Positions 32,194-40,191 of a stretch of 64,000 nt of DNA are shown one piece after another. The notes under the pieces are model-generated. The model saw only the letters and a program-made list of their open reading frames with translations. It did not search any database and was not told the origin of the DNA. Location of the stretch: contig JABFXX010000231.1 of NCBI GenBank assembly GCA_013368795.1, positions 1 through 64,000 of the forward strand, read 5' to 3'. The DNA is from Kofleriaceae bacterium (GTDB taxonomy: Bacteria; Myxococcota_A; Polyangia; Haliangiales; Haliangiaceae). Both the position numbers and the translations under genes were made by a program. How positions within the stretch are numbered: position 1 is the first letter of the stretch; each line of letters opens with the position of its first letter.

Positions 32194-33735
32194 CTAGGTC
32201 CACTGCAGAACGCTGACGAGTCGATCGATATCGACCGGCTTCGGCACGTAGACCGAGCCGAGCCGGCGCACGGCAGACGCGACGTTCGGATCCTCCGGCG
32301 GGAGTCCGGTCAGGACGATGCTGCTGAACGTGCCGAGCTCCTGCTCGAGCCGGAACAGCATGTCGACGCCACTCGTACCTCGGAGCCTTGCATCGGCCAC
32401 GACGACGTCGGGACGGCGCGTGCGCGCGAGCTGGATGCCCTGGCCGGCGGTCAGCGCGACCGCGGTCTCGTAGCCCTCGTCATGCAGGAGCTCGGCGAGG
32501 CCCTCCGCCTGGTCGCGCTCGTCATCGACGATCAGGATGTAACGGCGGACCCGTGCCACGCGACGGGCGACCTCGACCTTCGCGCCGGCGCGCGCGCTCA
32601 CGGGGAGCTCGAAGTAGAAGCGCGAGCCCGCGCCCTTCATGCTCTCGACGCCGATCCGGCCGCCGTGGGCCTCGATGATCTTGCGGCACACGAACAGGCC
32701 GAGCCCCGATCCGGGCTGCCCGATCGAGGACGACGCACGCTTGAACTTGTCGAACACCCCCGCTGCCTCCTGCGCCGTGAGGCCGGGGCCGTCATCGATG
32801 ACCGAGACACGTGCGCACGATGCGGCAATCGTGAGTCGGACGATCACGTCGGAGCCGCGATGACCATACTTCAACGCGTTCTCGACGAAGTTCGCGAGCA
32901 CGCGCTCGATGCGAGGCTCGTCGCATGCGACGACGACCGGGCCCTGCACCTCGACCCGGATCCGCGAGCGCTCACCGGAGGGCACTCTCGCGAGGACGTG
33001 CTGGAGCACGTCGCCGAGCTCGGCCGGTTTTCGATCGAGTTGAAGTTTTCCGGCATCGATCGCACAGAGATCGAGAAGCTCCTGGACGAGGCGATCCATG
33101 TAAACGATGTTGCGCTCGATACGGGCGCACTGGCTAGCGTGCATGTCCTCATCGCTGCGGCGCTGCGACAGGAGCTGAGCGTCGAGCGCGATCGTCGCGA
33201 GCGGGCTCTTCAGGTCGTGCACGATCTCGGCGACCTCCTCCTCGCGGAGCGAATCGCGATGCCGTGCGGCCGAGGGGCGCGCGAGGATGATGCCGTTGCC
33301 CTGCTCGTCCGAGCAGACCGTGAGATCGAGACCCAGGCGCTCGCCGTTGCGCTGATACATGAAGACGCCGCGACGCGCGCTCACGAAGCGAAGCCCCCTC
33401 GGCGGAATCGCGAGGCGCGAGCGCGGGTCACTCTCGCAGTGAATCCAGTCGTCGAACATCTCGCCGACGAGGTCGTCGCGCGATTCACCGAGCAGCTCCT
33501 CCGCCAGCACGTTGACCGAGGTGATCCGGCCTTCGCTGTTGATCAAGAAGACGGCATCGCTCGCCTCCTCGATATCGAGGTCGGAGTCGAACGAGACACT
33601 CGTGACGGTCGGCAACAGCTGCGGCAGCTGCTCGACGGTGCCGCGGGCCAGACGCATCGGACGATCCCCCAGATCCCCCAGATCTTCGTCGGCAACCACG
33701 CCACCGTTCTTCTCACCGTCAGTGATGCCGTACAT
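32194..33735 (-). CDS. PAS-histidine kinase-receiver hybrid
   Basis: A 513-residue soluble protein: PAS domain (about 55-160, DAVFLINSEGRITSVNVLAEELLGE), HisKA with His173 (VHDLKSPLATIALDAQLL), HATPase (NFVENALKYG, DDGPGLT, GSGLGLFVCRKIIEAHGG) and C-terminal receiver (YILIVDDERDQAEGL, acceptor Asp in VVVADARLRG). It is a longer paralogue of the orphan kinase at 28622-29323. Start at 33735 is tentative; M27 at 33657 is the alternative, and the short DLGDLGD repeat between them is encoded by two GATCCCCCA direct repeats. Confidence 0.88.
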   Translation of the reverse strand: MYGITDGEKNGGVVADEDLGDLGDRPMRLARGTVEQLPQLLPTVTSVSFDSDLDIEEASDAVFLINSEGRITSVNVLAEELLGESRDDLVGEMFDDWIHCESDPRSRLAIPPRGLRFVSARRGVFMYQRNGERLGLDLTVCSDEQGNGIILARPSAARHRDSLREEEVAEIVHDLKSPLATIALDAQLLSQRRSDEDMHASQCARIERNIVYMDRLVQELLDLCAIDAGKLQLDRKPAELGDVLQHVLARVPSGERSRIRVEVQGPVVVACDEPRIERVLANFVENALKYGHRGSDVIVRLTIAASCARVSVIDDGPGLTAQEAAGVFDKFKRASSSIGQPGSGLGLFVCRKIIEAHGGRIGVESMKGAGSRFYFELPVSARAGAKVEVARRVARVRRYILIVDDERDQAEGLAELLHDEGYETAVALTAGQGIQLARTRRPDVVVADARLRGTSGVDMLFRLEQELGTFSSIVLTGLPPEDPNVASAVRRLGSVYVPKPVDIDRLVSVLQWT

Positions 33736-33759
33736 GACGCCATTGATGCCGTTGCTGAG

Positions 33760-33817
33760 CGCTCGATGCTATCCGGAGAATTACGCAATTCTAGAATCCG
33801 GAACGATCAGAATTGCG
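33760..33817 (-). promoter_or_regulatory. Possible promoter and 9-base inverted repeat before the PAS-kinase-REC gene
   Basis: Leftward CGGATAGCATCGAGCG at 33760-33775 has sigma-54 spacing but weak flanks, with -12 C 26 bases from 33735. CGCAATTCT (33784-33792) and AGAATTGCG (33809-33817) form a perfect 9-base inverted repeat with a 16-base spacer. The internal ATTCTAGAAT (33788-33797) is itself palindromic. AT-rich compared with surroundings. Confidence 0.35.
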
Positions 33818-33917
33818 ACGCCAAACGTGTGCGATCGTGCGCGCGTCGAGCACCGTCATCACCGACGAGAAAGTACAGACGTGGCTTCACACGCAACGCA
33901 TGCCGCGGCTTCGTACC

Positions 33918-33936
33918 GGTTCGCTGCGAGCGAACC
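33918..33936. promoter_or_regulatory. Inverted repeat GGTTCGCT-GCG-AGCGAACC
   Basis: Perfect 8-base arms with a 3-base centre, 37 bases upstream of the sigma-54-like element of the 249-residue membrane protein gene. It shares GGTTC...GAACC ends with the palindrome before the NO reductase gene (61186-61199). Confidence 0.4.
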
Positions 33937-33972
33937 ATTTCTTTATCTACGCACGAACGTCGCTCGTGCGCG

Positions 33973-33988
33973 TGGCATGTCGATTGTA
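33973..33988 (+). promoter_or_regulatory. Sigma-54-like promoter of the 249-residue membrane protein
   Basis: TGGCATGTCGATTGTA matches the consensus except that the -12 C is T. The -12 position is 15 bases before ATG 34002, the same geometry as other promoters in the window. Confidence 0.45.
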
Positions 33989-34001
33989 CTCGCCGACTCG
34001 C

Positions 34002-34751
34002 ATGGCAAACGAGACGGCGACGGTGGCGCTTGCTCTTCGGCCTCGTGCGCTGCCTGCGTCGACGAAGACACGTTCGTCGCGAAGCACTGCGACTGCTCTC
34101 GCACTCGGGACACTCACGAGTGGCGTGATGATGACGGTCGGCTCGCTCGCTCTCGTCGCGTTCGTGGTCTGCGTGCTCGGTATGTACATCGTGATGAACA
34201 CGCGTCCGGCGCGCGCGCTGCGTGCGACACGTGCGGCACGTCGTGCGAAGCGCGCGCGGCGAGATGCTCGCGAACGCTCGCTGCCCAACGGGAGCATCGG
34301 CCGCGATCGGCTCGCCGAGCTGACGAGGCTCGTCGACGAGGTCGAGGATACGGATCCGGCGCTCGCGGATCGGATGGATCTGGAGGCGCTGCTCGACCGG
34401 TACGCGTCACTGATGCTCGGTCAGGAGCGCGTGCGGCAGGCGCTCGCGATGTCGGATCGCGGGCAGCTTCAGCGTCTGCGCGATGCTCTCCGGATCGATC
34501 ACGGTCACGCCAAGCGACTCGAGCTGTGCGAGCGGCGCCTGCGCTGCATCGATAAGTGCATCGAGCGCGCGGACTCCTACGCAGACGAGGTCGCGATCAT
34601 CGAGGATCTCGTGCGCTTGATTGCACAGCGCGTGGCGTGTCCCGATGGGCCGTCGGCGGAAGAGGTGCTCGACCTGCGGTTGTTCGAGCTCGAGATCGAG
34701 GAAGAGAGCGACGCACAGTTCAACGCGCCGGGCGACCAACCGCTGCACTAG
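34002..34751 (+). CDS. Hypothetical protein with one membrane segment and a long helical domain
   Basis: 249 residues. A Ser/Thr/Arg-rich N-terminus, one strong membrane helix (about 45-67, GSLALVAFVVCVLGMYIVM), a very basic juxtamembrane stretch (RATRAARRAKRARRDARER), then an acidic helical cytoplasmic domain with charged heptads and the repeated pattern LERRLRCIDKCIERADSYADEVAIIEDLV. No family recognised. ATG 34002 is preferred to upstream codons because of the promoter. Its end overlaps the convergent phosphoribosyltransferase by 32 bases. Confidence 0.7.
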   Translation: MANETATVALALRPRALPASTKTRSSRSTATALALGTLTSGVMMTVGSLALVAFVVCVLGMYIVMNTRPARALRATRAARRAKRARRDARERSLPNGSIGRDRLAELTRLVDEVEDTDPALADRMDLEALLDRYASLMLGQERVRQALAMSDRGQLQRLRDALRIDHGHAKRLELCERRLRCIDKCIERADSYADEVAIIEDLVRLIAQRVACPDGPSAEEVLDLRLFELEIEEESDAQFNAPGDQPLH

Positions 34752-35436
34752 CGAGCAAGTACGCCACCTCGCGATCGGGCACCTGATGAAAGTCGGCGTA
34801 CCACGCGCCGACGCTGACGAGATGGAGTGGGCGCGCGAGGCACACGATCTCGTCGGCCTCGTACGCGAGCACCTGTAGCGCTGCGGGTCCCGCAACAGGC
34901 GCCGCGACCACGACGCGCTTCGCGCCGCACTTGCGGAGCGAACGTATCGCAGCGCGCAGCGTTCCTCCTGTCACGATTCCGTCATCGACGAGAAACACAT
35001 CTCGGTTGCGCACGTCGGGGCGCGGTCGTCCCGCGCGATACCGGCGCGCGCGTTCGCGGATCTGCTGAGCTGCGTGATGGACGAGATTCCGGAGCTGCAT
35101 GTTCGTCGTCGATGTCCACGCGACGATGTCGCGATCGACGATGAGGCTCGCTCCTTCTGCGAGCGCGCCCATCGCGATCTCGGGACGAAACGGGACGCCG
35201 ATCTTTCGTACGAGCCACACGTCGAGCGGGAGCTCGAGCGTGCGCGCGATCTCGTCGGCAACGACGATGCCTCCGCGCGCGAGACCGATCACGAGCGTGT
35301 TCGCGCTCAGGTGCTGCGCGAGTGCGTGCGCGAGACGTTTGCCGGCGGTACGGCGATCCGGAAACAGTTCGCGACGCGCCGTCGGATCGTCTTCGATCGT
35401 GACTGGAACGCCATCGTTCTGCTCCGACTCATTCAT
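34720..35436 (-). CDS. Phosphoribosyltransferase-family protein
   Basis: A 238-residue type I PRTase-fold protein. The PRPP loop VFLVDDGIVTGGTLRAA (near 145-160) and the N-terminal substrate loop LARGGIVVADEIARTLELPLDVWLVRKIG are typical of the stand-alone PRTases found in dormancy and stress gene sets (Rv0571c-like). Substrate unknown. Start at 35436 is supported by a sigma-54 promoter 17 bases upstream and an exact enhancer pair shared with the divergent 76-residue gene. Confidence 0.88.
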   Translation of the reverse strand: MNESEQNDGVPVTIEDDPTARRELFPDRRTAGKRLAHALAQHLSANTLVIGLARGGIVVADEIARTLELPLDVWLVRKIGVPFRPEIAMGALAEGASLIVDRDIVAWTSTTNMQLRNLVHHAAQQIRERARRYRAGRPRPDVRNRDVFLVDDGIVTGGTLRAAIRSLRKCGAKRVVVAAPVAGPAALQVLAYEADEIVCLARPLHLVSVGAWYADFHQVPDREVAYLLASAAVGRPAR

Positions 35437-35451
35437 CAGCGCGGCCCGTGG

Positions 35452-35467
35452 TGCAGGGCATGTTCCA
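35452..35467 (-). promoter_or_regulatory. Sigma-54 promoter of the phosphoribosyltransferase
   Basis: Leftward TGGAACATGCCCTGCA with GG-N10-GC and TGCA; the -12 C is 17 bases from ATG 35436. The nearest enhancer copy starts 30 bases upstream. Confidence 0.65.
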
Positions 35468-35496
35468 GCCGCCGATCAAGCTCCCGAGACAACATG

Positions 35497-35539
35497 CGCA
35501 TCCATCGCGGTGTTCGAGAATGACGGTGCAGGTAATGCG
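35497..35539. promoter_or_regulatory. Shared enhancer pair between phosphoribosyltransferase and 76-residue genes
   Basis: CGCATCCATCGCG (35497-35509) and TGCAGGTAATGCG (35527-35539), centres exactly 30 bases apart. The left copy is 30 bases from the leftward -24 end, the right copy 31 bases from the rightward -24 start. Confidence 0.65.
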
Positions 35540-35569
35540 CGAATTGCGCTCGAATCAACTCTCCTCGCG

Positions 35570-35585
35570 TGGCAGAGACCTTGCT
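35570..35585 (+). promoter_or_regulatory. Sigma-54 promoter of the 76-residue gene
   Basis: TGGCAGAGACCTTGCT, one of the best consensus matches in the window (TGGCA...TTGCT). The -12 C is 22 bases before ATG 35606. Confidence 0.7.
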
Positions 35586-35605
35586 CGCCGAGCGCCTCGC
35601 AACTC

Positions 35606-35836
35606 ATGAAGGCGACGTTTGAGAGTGGAGTCGAGCAGGTCTTGATCGAGGCGATCGGTGTCGGCGACTTCGTGTTCACGAATCATCCGGCGCCCGGTGT
35701 CGGCGCGAAATGCGTGCTCGCGAAACACGCGAAGACGAACGAACGCACCGAGCGCATCGTCGGCTGGCTCCTCGAGCTCAACGGCGGAAGCCTCGCGTGG
35801 TGGCCGCACGGCGCGACCGTGTGGCGACGCCGCTGA
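35606..35836 (+). CDS. Hypothetical 76-residue protein
   Basis: A small soluble protein (MKATFESGVEQVLIEAIG...) with Val/Gly strands, a basic middle (CVLAKHAKTNERTER) and the ending WWPHGATVWRRR. High third-position GC and the strong promoter with an exactly placed enhancer make it very likely real. No family recognised. No clear Shine-Dalgarno precedes the ATG. Upstream in-frame codons would extend into the enhancer and the antisense of the phosphoribosyltransferase, so 35606 is preferred. Confidence 0.6.
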   Translation: MKATFESGVEQVLIEAIGVGDFVFTNHPAPGVGAKCVLAKHAKTNERTERIVGWLLELNGGSLAWWPHGATVWRRR

Positions 35837-35938
35837 GTGCTCGCTCGGGAGGTTTTGCATTCTGCGGCGATCGCGCGCAGCGAGCGCGGTCGCCACGTGC
35901 ATCGCGCGGCGCACGGCGTTTGCTCCGTAAGATCTGCG

Positions 35939-36445
35939 ATGTCGGACGTCGGCAGGAGCATCAAGGAAGGAACCGGTTACGGGCTCATCGCCGGTACCGT
36001 GCTCGGGCTCGGGCTCGTTCTCGCGACGGTGATCGATGGTGGTCCACCGATCATCGTGTTCCGCTCGCTCGCGAGCGTGTTGCTCGGACCTGCCGCATTC
36101 GCGCAGACGCCGGCCGCGACGGCAGTCGTGCTCGGCGTGATCACACTGCAGTACTTCTCCGCGATGTTCGGGCTTTTCTACGGCGTCTACAACTCGGCGC
36201 TGACGCTGAGGACGCGACGTTCGCTGCCACGCGAGGCGGCGATCGGGATGATCTACGGCGCGATGGTCTGGCTCGTCAGCTTCCGGCTCGTCGTGCCGCT
36301 TCGCTGGCCGTGGCTGCTCGTCGTGCCAGCGGTCCCGGTGTTCGCGATGCTCGTCCTGCTCTACGGCCTGCCGCTCGGGCTGCTCTACGCGACGGCGGAG
36401 CGCCACGCGGTCAGTAGAACTCGGGATATTCGATCTTGCTGCTGA
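35939..36445 (+). CDS. Hypothetical four- to five-helix membrane protein
   Basis: 168 residues with about five hydrophobic segments (GYGLIAGTVLGLGLVLATVI, ATAVVLGVITLQYFSAMFGL, AAIGMIYGAMVWLVSFRLVV, LLVVPAVPVFAMLVLLYGLPLG) and a short basic tail. Family unknown. ATG 35939 is chosen because the membrane domain starts soon after. The last 35 bases overlap the convergent glucoamylase gene. Confidence 0.65.
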   Translation: MSDVGRSIKEGTGYGLIAGTVLGLGLVLATVIDGGPPIIVFRSLASVLLGPAAFAQTPAATAVVLGVITLQYFSAMFGLFYGVYNSALTLRTRRSLPREAAIGMIYGAMVWLVSFRLVVPLRWPWLLVVPAVPVFAMLVLLYGLPLGLLYATAERHAVSRTRDIRSCC

Positions 36446-38192
36446 TGCGCAGGACCGCGTTGATGAGCCCGACGTGGCTATACGCCTGCGGGAAGTTCCC
36501 CCACTGGCTCTGCGTGTCGGGCTCGACGTCCTCGCTGAACAGGCCGAGGTGATTCGCGTAGCCGCGAAGTAGCTCGAGCTCCTTGAGCGCTGGCTCGAGG
36601 CGGCCCATCGCGGCGAGCGCCTCGACGTACCAGAACGAGCACACGAGGAATCCGGTCGTCTGCATGCCGAAGTCGTCGGGGTGCGTGTAGCGATAGATCA
36701 GGCCGCCCCTGGTCAGCAGATGTTTTTCGATCGCCTCGAGCTGCCGCGCCGCGCGCTCCGATCGCGGGTCGAGATAGCCGAGCGTGATCAGCTGGAGTGT
36801 GCTCGCGTCATGGTAGGGGCTTCCCGGCTCCTGCATGTACGCGCCTTGCTGCTCGTCGTAGCAGGCCTCGACGCGCGCTTCCGCACGGACAACGAGCCGG
36901 GTGGCAGCGCGGCGCAGTGGTTCGTCGCCGACGGTGCGTGCGATCTTCTGCGCAGACTTCGCTCCGACCCAGTGCGAGAGCGCCGTGTAAACGTGACGGC
37001 GTTCGATCTCGCGAAACTCCCAGAGGCTCGCGTCCGGATCGTCGAGGCATCGATCGATGATTCCGAGCAGGCTCGCGATCAGATGGCGCGACGCGGCTCG
37101 CGGCTCTCTCGGGAACCGCTCGTCGACGTAGAGCTGCAGGAGTGCGTAGATGACCTGACCGTAGATATCGTTCTGAACCTGCTCGTACGCCGCGTTGCCG
37201 ACGCGCACCGGACCGTTGCCGTCATAGCCGCTGAGCGGCACGATGCGCTCGGGAAGGGCGAGCGAGCCTTCGATGCCGACGACCGGCGGATAGCGATCGC
37301 CCGGACCCGCGGCGGCGATGTTCTCGATGAACTTCGCGAACCGCTGCATCTCTTCGAACTGGCCGAGTCGGTTGAAGGCAGTGAGGCAGAAGTGCGCGTC
37401 GCGGAGCCAGCAGTAGCGGTAATCCCACGTGCGGCCCGTACCCGGGGCCTCCGGCAAGCTCGTCGTCGCCGATGCGATGATCGCACCCGTGTCCTCGTAC
37501 TGGTGCAGCTTCAGCACGAGCGCAGAGCGGATCACGTCGCGCTGGTAGAAGCGGCCGATCGCGCAGCCGCGGACCCAGCGCTGCCAGTAATCGCACGTGC
37601 GCTGGATGAAGTCCTCGGCGGTCGTCGCGAGTGCCGCCTCGAGCCGGACGTTCCAGGTCAGGATGATGTACGAGGTCTCGCCGAGCACGAACGACCGCTC
37701 GTCGACGATGTAGCTCGTCGGGATATCCGTGTTGAGGCGAACGACGTCGCTGCCGATCTGGTAGCGCACGTGATTGCTCTGTGGCGCGACCTGCGGGTCG
37801 AGCGCGCCGTAGTCGCCGCGTGGCCGGCAGACGATCTTGATCCGCGGCGTGTTCGCGATCCGCTCGAGCTTGCGGATCAACATGAGCGGCCTGTACACGC
37901 GGCCGTACTGCTCGAACCTCGGTGCGCAGTCGGTGACCCTGAACGTGCCGTGGCGGGTCGTCACCGTTGTCTGCAGCACGTTCGTGTTCCACACGTACTC
38001 CTGCGTTGTCGACGTCACGTCGACGCCCGACGCGCACAGCTCGCCGCCCTTCTCGGCATCGAGCAGATCGCCGAACACGAAGCTGCTATCGAAGCGCGGC
38101 ATGCACAGCCAGCGAATCCGCGCCGACATGTCGACGTGCGCGAGGTACCCGCAGTTGCCGATGATGCCCATGTCATACGTGTGACGCGTCAT
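36411..38192 (-). CDS. Glycoside hydrolase family 15 (glucoamylase/trehalase-like)
   Basis: A 593-residue cytoplasmic enzyme with the bacterial GH15 layout: N-terminal beta domain (GIIGNCGYLAHVDMSARIRWLCMP) and (alpha/alpha)6 barrel with TWDYRYCWLRDAHF. The acid is in DASLWEFRE (Glu near 391) and the base in LFSEDVEP (Glu near 555), followed by GNFPQAYSHVGLI. Members hydrolyse alpha-glucosides including trehalose or maltodextrins; substrate not fixed. Its ATG overlaps the TGA of a receiver gene by 4 bases, making it the last gene of a phosphorelay operon, an unusual place for a sugar hydrolase. Confidence 0.92.
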   Translation of the reverse strand: MTRHTYDMGIIGNCGYLAHVDMSARIRWLCMPRFDSSFVFGDLLDAEKGGELCASGVDVTSTTQEYVWNTNVLQTTVTTRHGTFRVTDCAPRFEQYGRVYRPLMLIRKLERIANTPRIKIVCRPRGDYGALDPQVAPQSNHVRYQIGSDVVRLNTDIPTSYIVDERSFVLGETSYIILTWNVRLEAALATTAEDFIQRTCDYWQRWVRGCAIGRFYQRDVIRSALVLKLHQYEDTGAIIASATTSLPEAPGTGRTWDYRYCWLRDAHFCLTAFNRLGQFEEMQRFAKFIENIAAAGPGDRYPPVVGIEGSLALPERIVPLSGYDGNGPVRVGNAAYEQVQNDIYGQVIYALLQLYVDERFPREPRAASRHLIASLLGIIDRCLDDPDASLWEFREIERRHVYTALSHWVGAKSAQKIARTVGDEPLRRAATRLVVRAEARVEACYDEQQGAYMQEPGSPYHDASTLQLITLGYLDPRSERAARQLEAIEKHLLTRGGLIYRYTHPDDFGMQTTGFLVCSFWYVEALAAMGRLEPALKELELLRGYANHLGLFSEDVEPDTQSQWGNFPQAYSHVGLINAVLRISSKIEYPEFY

Positions 38193-38563
38193 GGATCTCC
38201 GATCGTGTCGGCGACCAGCTCGAACAGCTCGCGCATCTCGAACGGCTTGCCGAGGTCGGCGTCTGCTCCGATCTCGTCGGCGCGCAGCTTGGAGTCCTCG
38301 GCTGCGGTGATCACCGCGAGTGGGATGCGCCGTCCGTAGCGGTCGCGGAGCATGCGCGCGAACGTCCAGCCGTCCATCACCGGCATGCGCATGTCGAGCA
38401 GGACGAGCTGTGGCTGCTCCTCGGCGATCCGCTCGAGACCCTCCTCGCCGTTCGCCGCGGTGGCAACTCGATAGCCCTTCTCGGCGAGTGCGTCGCGCTC
38501 GAGCTCGAGGAGGTCCGGATCGTCCTCGACGATGAGGACGAGCGGGCGCGGGCGTTCCGTCAT
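38189..38563 (-). CDS. Single-domain response regulator
   Basis: A 124-residue receiver (LVLIVEDDPDLLELERDALAEKG; acceptor Asp in LVLLDMRMPVMDGW; Thr/Ala in VITAAED; Lys in LGKPFEM) without output domain. Linked by 4-base ATGA overlaps to the kinase before it and the glucoamylase after it, so it probably takes phosphate from the upstream kinases. Confidence 0.9.
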   Translation of the reverse strand: MTERPRPLVLIVEDDPDLLELERDALAEKGYRVATAANGEEGLERIAEEQPQLVLLDMRMPVMDGWTFARMLRDRYGRRIPLAVITAAEDSKLRADEIGADADLGKPFEMRELFELVADTIGDP

Positions 38564-40191
38564 TGCGGCGCCTCCTTGAGGATCGGGAGACTGAACCAGA
38601 ACGTCGAGCCCTTGCCCTCCGTACTCTCGAACCCGATCCGTCCACCGTGCCTCGTGACGAGCTCGCGCGACACGTACAGCCCGACGCCGAGACTCGACGT
38701 GTGCTCGTACTGTGTGCCGACGTGTGCGCGATAGAAACGCTCGAACATGCGACCTTGCTTGTCGGCGGGGATCCCGATGCCGTGATCGCGCACGCAGACC
38801 ACCGCCTCGCCGTCCTGCCGGCGTGACTCGACCTCGATCGAGTCGCGGCCGGGTGAGTACCTGACGGCGTTCACGAGCAGATTGGTCAGCACCTGCTCGA
38901 TGCGCTCGGAGTCCGCATCGACCGTGACCGGATCGTTACGGCGGATCTCGATGTGGTGCTGTGCGCTGACATCCTGGACCTCGGCGACGGCCCTCTCGAC
39001 GAGCGAATCGAGGTGGACCGGCGCGCGCGACAGCACGAGGCGCTTGAGATCGATGCGAGACACCTCGAGCACCTCGTTGACGAGCCGCGTGAGCCGGTTG
39101 ACCTGGCGATCGAGGCGATCGAGGAGGCCGGGCAAGCGTTCTGCGCGCTGGTCCGGACTCAGCTCGCTCGCCATCTGGACGGCCATCTTGATGACCGCGA
39201 GCGGCGTCTTGATCTCGTGGACCGCGGTCGAGATGAACTCATCGCGCTCGCGCGCCAGACGCGCGTTCTCGATGACGAGCGCGAACCGGCCGCCGATGTC
39301 GTTCGCGATCCCGAGGTCTGCCTCGCTGTACCGGCAGCGCTGCTGCGACGCGAGCACGAGCACGCCCGTCAGGCGCTCGCGCACGACCTGCGGGATGACG
39401 ATCAGCGATCGGGGCTCGAGCCGGCTCAGCAAGCGCAGCTGCGCATCGTCGCGCGCGAGGTTGACGAGCTCGTCGTCCTCGATGCTGCGGAGCAGCGTCG
39501 GCTGGCGCGTGCGGAGGACCTCGCCGAACACGGGATCCGTCGCTTCGAGCACCGGCGGGTGGTTATGCGCGAGCTCCTCGAGCGCGGCGCGATCGACACC
39601 CGGCCGACACGCGACGGCAACGGCGTCCGTGATCGTCCGCCGATCGCGCGCGTAGACGGTGCACCAGTCGGCGAGGCGAGGCACGACGAGCTCGGCAGCG
39701 CGACTGACGACCGACTCGAAGTCGGGAGCCTCGACGGCAAGGCGCCCGGCCTCGGCGAGCGTCTCCAGCGCCGCCTCCGCCCACCGGCGCTGATGCCGGA
39801 TCGTGGCCTCGCGGAGCTCGCGCGCGACGACGGCCGCGAGCCGCCCGAGGTGGTCCTTGAGCACGAAGTCGCTCGCGCCGGCCTTCATCATCGCGACCGC
39901 GGTCTCCTCGCCGACGGTGCCCGACACGAGGATGAACGGGATGTCGAGGTCCGCCTTCTGCAGGACCTCGAGCGCGAGCGGCCCGCTGAAGTGCGGCATG
40001 CTGAAGTCGGCGAGGATCACGTCCCACGAGTGCTCGTGGAGCGCGGCGGCCATCGCGTCGGGCGTGTCGACGCGCTTGGTGTAGAGCTCGAACCCGGCGC
40101 GCTCGAGCGCGCGCGAGACGAAGAACGTGTCGTTCTCCGAATCGTCGACGATCAGAACGGACAGGGGAGTGGCAGGTTTCGCCTCGGTCAT
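38560..40191 (-). CDS. REC-GAF histidine kinase
   Basis: A 543-residue soluble kinase: receiver (LSVLIVDDSENDTFFVSRAL, acceptor Asp in VILADFSMPHFSG), GAF (about 155-310, SLIVIPQVVRERLTGVLVLASQ), HisKA (STAVHEIKTPLAVIKMAVQ) and HATPase (NLLVNAVRYSP, DHGIGIPADK, GVGLYVSRELVTRHGG). Same plan as the protein at 22132-23814. Start at 40191 gives a 4-base overlap with the preceding kinase and removes an antisense-like extension. Confidence 0.9.
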   Translation of the reverse strand: MTEAKPATPLSVLIVDDSENDTFFVSRALERAGFELYTKRVDTPDAMAAALHEHSWDVILADFSMPHFSGPLALEVLQKADLDIPFILVSGTVGEETAVAMMKAGASDFVLKDHLGRLAAVVARELREATIRHQRRWAEAALETLAEAGRLAVEAPDFESVVSRAAELVVPRLADWCTVYARDRRTITDAVAVACRPGVDRAALEELAHNHPPVLEATDPVFGEVLRTRQPTLLRSIEDDELVNLARDDAQLRLLSRLEPRSLIVIPQVVRERLTGVLVLASQQRCRYSEADLGIANDIGGRFALVIENARLARERDEFISTAVHEIKTPLAVIKMAVQMASELSPDQRAERLPGLLDRLDRQVNRLTRLVNEVLEVSRIDLKRLVLSRAPVHLDSLVERAVAEVQDVSAQHHIEIRRNDPVTVDADSERIEQVLTNLLVNAVRYSPGRDSIEVESRRQDGEAVVCVRDHGIGIPADKQGRMFERFYRAHVGTQYEHTSSLGVGLYVSRELVTRHGGRIGFESTEGKGSTFWFSLPILKEAPQ

